From the NCBI RefSeq assembly GCF_000559025.1, contig NZ_JAAN01000026.1, forward strand, positions 124,001 to 188,000: a stretch of DNA of 64,000 bases, read 5' to 3'. Source of the stretch: Luteimonas huabeiensis HB2 (GTDB lineage: Bacteria; Pseudomonadota; Gammaproteobacteria; Xanthomonadales; Xanthomonadaceae). The notes beneath the pieces were generated by a model. The model ran no database searches. It saw nothing but the letters and a program-made list of their open reading frames with translations, and had not been told where the DNA came from. Position numbers and translations under genes: made by a program. Shown here one piece after another: positions 57,977-64,000 of this stretch. How positions within the stretch are numbered: position 1 is the stretch's first letter; each line of letters opens with the position of its first letter.

Positions 57977-59659
57977 GTGACCGTCTTGCCGCGTCCCACG
58001 CTCCCCTCCGCCCGTCAGGCCCCGTCGCGCGCGCGCCGCGCGCTGCTGTGCGCGCTGGCGCTGCTGGCCCTGCTCGCCTGTGGCCTCGCGCAGGCGCAGG
58101 AATGGCGCTACCGGGTGCGGCCGGGCGACACCCTGTGGGACCTCGGCCGTGCGCACCTGCGCGCGGACGTGCCCTGGCAGCGGCTGCAGGCGCACAACGG
58201 CATCGACGATCCCCTCGCCCTGCCGCCGGGCACGGTGCTGCGCTTCCCCGTGGGCTGGCTGCGCATCCGGCCGGCGCCGGCGACGGTGCTGGCGCTGCAG
58301 GGCGAGGCCAGCGTGCATCCGGCCGATGCGGCGCATCGCGCCGTGCCGCTGCAGGCCGGCGCCCGCGTGCAGGCCGGCTCGGTGGTGCGCACCGCCGCCG
58401 GCGCCAGCCTGACCCTGGGCTTCGCCGACGGCTCGCGGGTACTGCTGCACGGCGACGGCGAACTCAGGCTCGACCGGCTGCGCGCCTACGGCGCCACCGG
58501 CATGGTGGATACGCGCCTGCACCTGGTCCGCGGCCGTACCGCCAACTCCGCGCGTCCCGCGCGCGGGCCGGCCTCGCGCTTCGTGGTCGATACGCCGGGC
58601 GCGATGGCGACCGTGCGCGGTACCGAGTTCCGGGTCGCCCACCGCGACGCGCGCACCCATGCCGAAGTGCTGGAGGGGCGCGTGCAGGTGGGCGGCGGCG
58701 GCCGCGCGGTGCTGGTGCCCGCGGGCCACGGCAGCGTCAGCGGCGCCGACGGCCGCCCGCAGCCGCCGACCCCGCTGCTGCCGGCGCCCGACCTGTCGCA
58801 GTGGCCGCAGCGGCTGGCGCGCATCCCGGCCACCGTGTCCTGGCCGGCCGTCGCCGGCGCCCAGCGCTACCGGGTGCAGATCGCCCCCGACGCCGAGTTC
58901 GCGGCCCTGCTGGTGGACGTGCATACCGACACGCCCTCGCTGCAGTTCGCGGTCCCGGGCGACGGCCGCTTCCATGCGCGCGTGCGCGGCGTGGACGCCG
59001 ACGGGCTGGAGGGCCACGATGCCACCCGCGCCTTCGAGGTCGCCGCGCAGCCGGCACCGCCGTTCGCGCTCGCCCCCGCCGACGGCGCCGCCGCCGGGCC
59101 GCGCCCGCGGATGCGCTGGGCCGCTACCGGCGAGGCGATGCGCTATCGCCTGCAGCTGGCGCGCGAGGCGGACTTCCGGGCGCCGCTGCTGGATCTGGCC
59201 GACCTGCGCCGCACCGAACTGCGCACGCCCACGGACCTGCCGCCCGGCGACTACCACTGGCGCGTGGCCGCCACCGACGCCGACGGCCGCGACGGGCCGT
59301 TCGGCGATCCGCAGCGCTTCGTCGCCGGCCCGGCGGCGCCCGGCCCGGCGATCGGCGAGGACGGCGTGACCCGCGGGCGCGACGGCCTGCAGGTGAGGTG
59401 GCCGGCCGGGGAGCCCGGGCAGCGCTACCGCTTCCAGCTCTCGCGCGATGCCGACTTCGCGCGGCTGGAGCTGGACACCGAGCTCGACGAGCCTCGCATC
59501 GACCTGCCGAAGCTGCGCGCGGGCACCTGGTACATGCGCACTGCCGTGATCGACGACGACGGCTACGCGCAGCCGTTCGGTCCGGCCCAGAGCCTGCGCA
59601 CCGGCTGCCTGGCGTGCCGCATCGCGCTCGGCGCCGGACTCCTGCTGCTGGCGCTGTGA
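57977..59659 (+). CDS. Periplasmic LysM-FecR domain protein
   Basis: A 560-residue exported protein. A signal peptide ending LAQAQ is followed by a LysM peptidoglycan-binding motif (YRVRPGDTLWDLGRAHL...PPGTVLRFP, residues 44-95). A FecR domain (about 110-250, QAGSVVRTAAGASLTLGFADGSRVLL...TPGAMATVRGTEFRVAH) follows. Two or three fibronectin-like repeats with the (Y/R)RFQLSRDADF pattern complete the protein. FecR domains normally pass envelope signals. The GTG at 57977 is chosen for the signal peptide; a TTG at 57986 is also possible. Its stop overlaps the next gene (GTGA). Such LysM-FecR proteins commonly pair with CHASE2 receptors, as here. Confidence 0.87.
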   Translation: MTVLPRPTLPSARQAPSRARRALLCALALLALLACGLAQAQEWRYRVRPGDTLWDLGRAHLRADVPWQRLQAHNGIDDPLALPPGTVLRFPVGWLRIRPAPATVLALQGEASVHPADAAHRAVPLQAGARVQAGSVVRTAAGASLTLGFADGSRVLLHGDGELRLDRLRAYGATGMVDTRLHLVRGRTANSARPARGPASRFVVDTPGAMATVRGTEFRVAHRDARTHAEVLEGRVQVGGGGRAVLVPAGHGSVSGADGRPQPPTPLLPAPDLSQWPQRLARIPATVSWPAVAGAQRYRVQIAPDAEFAALLVDVHTDTPSLQFAVPGDGRFHARVRGVDADGLEGHDATRAFEVAAQPAPPFALAPADGAAAGPRPRMRWAATGEAMRYRLQLAREADFRAPLLDLADLRRTELRTPTDLPPGDYHWRVAATDADGRDGPFGDPQRFVAGPAAPGPAIGEDGVTRGRDGLQVRWPAGEPGQRYRFQLSRDADFARLELDTELDEPRIDLPKLRAGTWYMRTAVIDDDGYAQPFGPAQSLRTGCLACRIALGAGLLLLAL

Positions 59660-61341
59660 CGGTGCCCGCCCGGCGCCTGCGGAATCTGCTGGCTCGCGCC
59701 GTGGCGGTCGCGCTGTCGGCGGCGTGCGTGATCGGGCTGCTGGCCAGCGAGGCCACCTGGCGCGTCGATACCTGGATCTACGATGCCCTGGTCTCGCATC
59801 GCGACCAGCCGGTGGACGAGCGCATCGTCATCGTCGCCATCGACGAGCGCAGCCTGTCCGCGCTGGGCCGCTGGCCGTGGTCGCGCGGGCTGCATGCCGA
59901 TCTGCTGGCGCGGCTGCGCGAGGCCGGCGCGCGCGGGGTGATCCTCAACGCGGTGTTCGCCGAGCCCGCGCGCGACGACGCCGCCGGCGACGCGCGCCTG
60001 GCCGCCGCGCTGGCGGCCGCCGGCAACGTGGTGCTGCCGGTGATCGCCGAGCCCGCCGAACCCGGCGGGCTGCCGATCGAGGTGCTGCCGATGCCGGCGC
60101 TGGTCGCCGCGGCCGCCGGCCTGGGCCACGTGGAAGCCGACATCGACCGCGACGGCATCGTCCGCCAGACCGGCCTGCTGGCCGGCCTGGGCGATCCGCA
60201 CTGGCCGGCGCTGGCGCTGGCGCTGCTGCGCACTTCGGCCGGCGCGGGAACCCCGCTGCACGGCGATGCGCCGCTGCCCGGCCTCCCGGCGCCGGCCGAT
60301 GCCGAGGCCTCGCCCTACCAATGGACGCGCGACCACCGGGTGCGGATTCCCTACGCGGCGCCCGGCGCGTTCCCGCGGCTGTCCTATGCCGACGTGCTCG
60401 CCGGCGACGTCGATCCCGCCGCGCTGCGCGGGCGCTGGGTGCTGGTGGGCACCACCGCCGCCGGCATCGACCACGGGCTGCTGACCCCGCGCTCCCACGA
60501 CGGCCACGCCCTGCCCTCCATCGAATACCACGCCAACCTGCTCAACGCGCTGGCGCGCGGGGAGACCATCTCCGCGCTGTCGATCCCGCGGCAGTGGGCG
60601 CTGTCGATCCTGCTGGCGCTGCTGCCGCTGTGCGCGCCGCGCGAACTGCCGCCGCGCCGGCGCGGCGCGCTGATCGCGGCGACCGCCGCGGCGACGCTGC
60701 TGACCACCGCGCTGCTGCTGCACTTCGCCCGCCTCTGGTTCCCGCCGACCGCGACGCTGGCGGTGCTGGCGGCCGGCGCGCTGGCCTGGACCCTGTGGCG
60801 CCTGCGGCAATCCCAGCACCTGGCGCACTCGGATGCGCTGACCCTGCTGGCCAACCGCCGCCTGTTCGACCTCGCCCTGGAACGCGAGGTGCGCGCCGCG
60901 CACCGCTCGCAGCAGCCGCTGTCGCTGCTGATCATCGACGTGGACAACTTCAAGCACTACAACGACCGCTACGGCCACCGCGCCGGCGACAGCGTGCTGC
61001 GCCGGGTGGCGATCGCCATCGGCGCGCAGGCGCGGCGGCCGCGCGACCTGGCCGCGCGCTACGGCGGCGACGAGATGACCGTGATCCTGCCCGATACCGA
61101 CGCCGCCGCCGCGCTGGAGATCGCCGAGGCGATGGTGCGCGACGTGCGCGCGCTGCGGATCCCGCACGAGGAATCGGGAATCGCGCCCTGGGTGACGCTG
61201 ACCATCGGCGTGGCCACCTTCGTGCCCGGCGGCGACCGCGACGACACCGACCTGCTCGAACGCGCCGACGCCGCGCTCTACCAGGCCAAGCGCGAGGGCC
61301 GCGACCGCGCCCGCGGCGCCTCCCCGGGCGCCGCCGGCTGA
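59656..61341 (+). CDS. CHASE2 receptor diguanylate cyclase
   Basis: A membrane sensor that probably makes cyclic di-GMP. The 561-residue product has an N-terminal membrane helix. A periplasmic CHASE2 domain (about 35-300) contains RIVIVAIDERSLSALGRWPWSR, GHVEADIDRDGIVR and VLVGTTAAGIDHGLLTP. Three helices precede a C-terminal GGDEF domain. The signature is GGDEM at 470-474, with Met replacing Phe. The Asp of LLIIDVDNFKHYNDRYGHRAGD is present, so catalysis should be kept. An inhibitory RxxD site (RPRD, 461-464) lies five residues before GGDEM. The GTG at 59656 overlaps the FecR stop, coupling sensor and partner. Confidence 0.9.
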   Translation: MTVPARRLRNLLARAVAVALSAACVIGLLASEATWRVDTWIYDALVSHRDQPVDERIVIVAIDERSLSALGRWPWSRGLHADLLARLREAGARGVILNAVFAEPARDDAAGDARLAAALAAAGNVVLPVIAEPAEPGGLPIEVLPMPALVAAAAGLGHVEADIDRDGIVRQTGLLAGLGDPHWPALALALLRTSAGAGTPLHGDAPLPGLPAPADAEASPYQWTRDHRVRIPYAAPGAFPRLSYADVLAGDVDPAALRGRWVLVGTTAAGIDHGLLTPRSHDGHALPSIEYHANLLNALARGETISALSIPRQWALSILLALLPLCAPRELPPRRRGALIAATAAATLLTTALLLHFARLWFPPTATLAVLAAGALAWTLWRLRQSQHLAHSDALTLLANRRLFDLALEREVRAAHRSQQPLSLLIIDVDNFKHYNDRYGHRAGDSVLRRVAIAIGAQARRPRDLAARYGGDEMTVILPDTDAAAALEIAEAMVRDVRALRIPHEESGIAPWVTLTIGVATFVPGGDRDDTDLLERADAALYQAKREGRDRARGASPGAAG

Positions 61342-61432
61342 CCGTGCCGGCGCCTCGGCGCCGCGATGGCGTGAAAGAAGCGTTATCCAACGCCCGTGAC
61401 CTTCGACACCCATGCGCGCCCGCCGGCAGGCG

Positions 61433-61438
61433 TACATT
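61433..61438 (+). promoter_or_regulatory. Weak -10 candidate for M13 peptidase gene
   Basis: TACATT in GGCGTACATTGCGC, 60 bases before the GTG at 61499. It lies inside a longer in-frame reading that starts at 61412 and so disfavours that start. Confidence 0.28.
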
Positions 61439-61498
61439 GCGCGCACGCCCGCACTGCGGGCCTCCTTTTTCCCATTGCCCGCCAGGGCGGAGTACACC

Positions 61499-63586
61499 GT
61501 GACCCCCAACGCTCCGAAGATCCTTCTCCTGCCGCTGGCGCTCGCGCTGGCGCTGTCGGCCTGCAGCCGCGAATCCTCCGCGCCCGCGGCCGGCGCCGAA
61601 GCGGCCAAGCCCACGCTCGACGAGAGCGCGCTGCCCCCGGTCAACCGCTTCCAGCTGGCCGACCTCGGCGAGCCCGCCGACGCCTGCCGCGACCTCAACG
61701 CCTACGCCAACGGCAAGTGGCTGGCCGCCCACCCGATCCCCGGCGACCGCACCTCCTGGGGCTCGTTCGAGATGCTGGCCGAGCGCTCGCTGGCCGCGCA
61801 GCGCCAGCTCGCCGAACAGGCGGCGGCGGATGCGGACGCCACCGGCGTGGAGAAGATCGTCGGCGACTTCTGGGCCACCGGCATGGACGAGGCGGCCATC
61901 GAACGCCAGGGCATCGAGCCGCTGCGCGACCGTCTGGCCGCCATCGATGCGCTGACCGACACCGCCTCGATCGCCGAGCACCTGCGCGCGACCGCCGCGC
62001 GCGGCGAGAACGTGCTGTTCGGCTTCGGCGCCAACGCCGACTTCCGCGATTCCGAGGTCAACATCGCCTACGCCGTGCAGGGCGGCCTGGGCCTGCCCGA
62101 CCGCAGCTACTACTTCGACGAGGCGCACCGCGACAAGCTGGCCGCCTACCAGCGCCACGTCGCGCGCGTGCTGGAACTGTCGGGCGTGCCGGCCGAGGCG
62201 GCCGCGCAGCAGGCCGAGGCGGTGGTCGCCTTCGAGACCCGGCTGGCCGGCAATTCGCGCTCGCGCGAGGAACTCTCGCGCGACGCCTCGCTGATGTACA
62301 ACCCGGTGAGCCTGGCCGAGGCCGACGCGCTGACCCCGAACTTCCCCTGGACCCGCTTCTTCGAGTCGCAGGGCGTCCAGCCGCCGCAGACCTTCTCGCT
62401 GGCGATCCCCGCCTTCCACCAGGAAGTGGACGCCATGCTCGCCGAGGTGCCGGTCGAGGACTGGAAGGCCTACCTGCGCTTCCACACCGTCGACAGCGCC
62501 TCGCCCTACCTGTCCGACGCCTTCGTGCAGGCCAACTACGCGTTCTACGGCAAGACCCTGCGCGGCCAGCAGGAGATCGAGCCGCGCTGGAAGCGCGCGC
62601 TGGGCACCCTCAACGCAAGCGTGGGCGAGACCCTGGGCCAGCTCTACGTCGAGGCCGCGTTCCCCGCCGAGTCGAAGGCGCGCATGGAGGAACTGGTCGG
62701 CAACCTGCGCGAGGCGCTGAAGCTGCGGCTGGAGAAGCTCACCTGGATGGGCGAGGAGACCAAGCGCAAGGCCATGGCCAAGTGGGAGACCTTCACGCCC
62801 AAGATCGGCTACCCCGACACCTGGCGCGACTGGAGCGGCCTGGAGACCGGCCGCGACAGCTACATCGCCAACGTGCTCGCCGCCAACGAGTTCAACTACA
62901 AGTACGACCTGGCCAAGATCGGCAAGCCGGTGGACCGCGGCGAGTGGTTCATGTCGCCGCAGACGGTCAACGCCTACTACAACCCGCAGGCCAACGAGAT
63001 CGTGTTCCCGGCCGGCATCCTGCAGCCGCCGTTCTTCGACCCCGACGCCGACGACGCGCTCAACTACGGCGGCATCGGCGCGGTGATCGGCCACGAGATG
63101 ATCCACGGCTACGACGACCAGGGCAGCCGCTTCGGCCCGACCGGCAACTTCGAGAACTGGTGGACCGAATCCGACGCCGCCGGCTTCAAGCGCCTCACCG
63201 ACCGCCTGGTGGCGCAGTTCGACGCCTACGAGGCCGCGCCCGGCCTGCACGTCAACGGCAACCTGACCCTGGGCGAGAACATCGCCGACCTCGGCGGCCT
63301 GGCGGTGGCCTACGACGCCCTGCAGCGCGCCCGCGAGGGCCAGGAAGACCCGAAGGTCGACGGGCTGACCCAGGACCAGCGCTTCTTCCTCAACTGGGCC
63401 ACGGTCTGGCGCCGCAACTTCACCCCGGAGGAACTGAAGGTGCGCCTGACCACCGACCCGCACGCCCCGGCGAACTTCCGCGCCATCGGCGCGCCCTCCA
63501 ACCTGCCCGCCTACGCCGCCGCGTTCTCCTGCGAGGCCGGCAGCCCGATGGTGCGCGAGGGCGGAGAGCGCATCGTCATCTGGTGA
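61499..63586 (+). CDS. M13 family zinc metallopeptidase, lipoprotein
   Basis: A 695-residue neprilysin-like (M13, PepO-type) endopeptidase that cuts short peptides outside the cytoplasm. The lipobox LSAC has its lipidated cysteine at residue 22. The zinc site HEMIH is at 532-536 and the third ligand Glu593 is in the ENIADLGG motif. NAYYNPQANEIVFPAGILQPPFF and GGIGAVIGHEMIHGYDDQGSRF are typical. C-terminal family cysteine-containing FSCEAGSPM is present. I start at the GTG at 61499 (GGAG upstream) because it gives a clean lipoprotein signal. The longer reading from 61412 adds sequence before the signal peptide. A strong terminator follows. Confidence 0.94.
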   Translation: MTPNAPKILLLPLALALALSACSRESSAPAAGAEAAKPTLDESALPPVNRFQLADLGEPADACRDLNAYANGKWLAAHPIPGDRTSWGSFEMLAERSLAAQRQLAEQAAADADATGVEKIVGDFWATGMDEAAIERQGIEPLRDRLAAIDALTDTASIAEHLRATAARGENVLFGFGANADFRDSEVNIAYAVQGGLGLPDRSYYFDEAHRDKLAAYQRHVARVLELSGVPAEAAAQQAEAVVAFETRLAGNSRSREELSRDASLMYNPVSLAEADALTPNFPWTRFFESQGVQPPQTFSLAIPAFHQEVDAMLAEVPVEDWKAYLRFHTVDSASPYLSDAFVQANYAFYGKTLRGQQEIEPRWKRALGTLNASVGETLGQLYVEAAFPAESKARMEELVGNLREALKLRLEKLTWMGEETKRKAMAKWETFTPKIGYPDTWRDWSGLETGRDSYIANVLAANEFNYKYDLAKIGKPVDRGEWFMSPQTVNAYYNPQANEIVFPAGILQPPFFDPDADDALNYGGIGAVIGHEMIHGYDDQGSRFGPTGNFENWWTESDAAGFKRLTDRLVAQFDAYEAAPGLHVNGNLTLGENIADLGGLAVAYDALQRAREGQEDPKVDGLTQDQRFFLNWATVWRRNFTPEELKVRLTTDPHAPANFRAIGAPSNLPAYAAAFSCEAGSPMVREGGERIVIW

Positions 63587-63653
63587 CCGCCACCGGCGGC
63601 GCGGGGCCGGCCCGGGTGCCGGGCGAGTCCCGCGCCGACCGGCCAGGAAGACG

Positions 63654-63683
63654 AAAGGCCCGGGCGATCCGCCCGGGCCTTTT
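63654..63683. terminator. Rho-independent terminator after M13 peptidase gene
   Basis: AAAGGCCCGGGCG pairs perfectly with CGCCCGGGCCTTT over three bases (ATC), followed by a T. With A-rich and T-rich ends it should work in both directions between convergent genes. It is the best canonical terminator in the window. Confidence 0.85.
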
Positions 63684-63703
63684 CCGTTGCGCCGCGCGAG
63701 GCC

Positions 63704-64000
63704 CTAATCGCCCGTGGTGACGAACTCGACGGCCGCGTCGCGGCGGAACTCCGCCTGGCTCTCGGAGATCACGCCGCCGACTTCCTCGCGCCCGAGGATC
63801 TCGTGCATCAGGCGGTCCGCCGCGTCGGCGATCTCCTGCTCGGTCGCGTCCGGGTTGGCGGCCACGTAGGCCTGCAGGCCGATCTCGATCTCCTGCTGGA
63901 CCGCGTCGCCGGCCTGGGTGGTGAGATGGCTGATCGTGGCCTCCTTCTCGTGCTGCAGCCCCGGCGGCACGTCCATATTGCGCGCGTTCTGCAGGTCCTC
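63704..64000 (-). CDS. Hypothetical protein, C-terminal part (runs off window)
   Basis: An open frame of 98 codons up to the window end plus a stop at 63704. The product is acidic and helical (NPDATEQEIADAADRLMHEILGREE), with no recognised motif. An internal Met at 63976 could be a start (90 residues), but no Shine-Dalgarno lies at proper spacing before it and the frame stays open upstream. I therefore treat the gene as partial. It converges on the M13 peptidase gene across the terminator. I do not recognise a family. Confidence 0.55.
   Translation of the reverse strand, partial: EDLQNARNMDVPPGLQHEKEATISHLTTQAGDAVQQEIEIGLQAYVAANPDATEQEIADAADRLMHEILGREEVGGVISESQAEFRRDAAVEFVTTGD

Overview
The window is a very GC-rich, densely packed gammaproteobacterial chromosome segment. 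It is most likely from the Xanthomonadaceae/Lysobacteraceae (Lysobacter, Luteimonas or a relative). Evidence: the gene order asd-fimV-truA-trpF-trpB-trpA-accD on one strand; a C-D-E-F-G-H-I-J-K-L-M-N type II secretion operon like the second (Xcs) system of Xanthomonas; TAnnnT -10 boxes 20-35 bases before start codons; and intergenic CCCTCTCCCGC-type palindromic repeats. I see no tRNA, rRNA, CRISPR array, insertion sequence or phage gene.

Layout. Positions 1-1549 carry the 5' part of glmM and accD (minus strand). Positions 1735-18539 carry a 2-oxoglutarate oxygenase gene (minus), then a plus-strand block: a beta-helix-like lipoprotein, a TonB-dependent receptor and a twelve-gene type II secretion operon (gspC-gspN). 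This block separates accD from trpA. Positions 18605-28572 resume on the minus strand with trpA, trpB, trpF, truA, fimV, asd, a 2-hydroxyacid reductase, aroC and prmB. A SCO-family copper chaperone and psd follow on the plus strand. Positions 30528-32801 hold two DUF4870 membrane proteins flanking a secreted protein made of two copies of one unrecognised domain. Positions 32850-42695 hold pmbA, darP (plus), tldD, yhdP, rng and maf. Positions 42820-44814 hold a SIMPL-domain protein, a small charged ORF and a TonB-family protein. Positions 44861-51699 hold rlmH, rsfS, nadD, holA, lptE, leuS, a small membrane protein and its HTH regulator. Positions 51957-56233 hold a thioredoxin-TPR co-chaperone, a DUF4442 protein, a Ser/Thr kinase with a sulfatase-modifying-factor-like tail, and a DUF502 membrane protein. 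rhlE (minus), a LysM-FecR protein coupled to a CHASE2-diguanylate cyclase, an M13 peptidase lipoprotein and a partial minus-strand gene close the window.

The main functional unit is the secretion block: an outer-membrane receptor, a Sec-exported lipoprotein and a complete pseudopilus/secretin machine. Most of its genes overlap their neighbours by 1-4 bases, implying coupled translation. Its strangest feature is gspG. A tandem array of an 87-bp intergenic-type repeat sits between the Shine-Dalgarno/ATG and the prepilin cleavage site. The reading frame stays open and in phase, so the predicted prepilin leader is 165 residues instead of the usual handful. The remaining DNA is mostly housekeeping: tryptophan, lysine/threonine, chorismate, NAD and phospholipid synthesis, LPS export, translation quality control, and envelope and c-di-GMP signalling. 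It is punctuated by two kinds of short intergenic repeat: palindromic arrays, and 7-bp tandem repeats placed just after stop codons.
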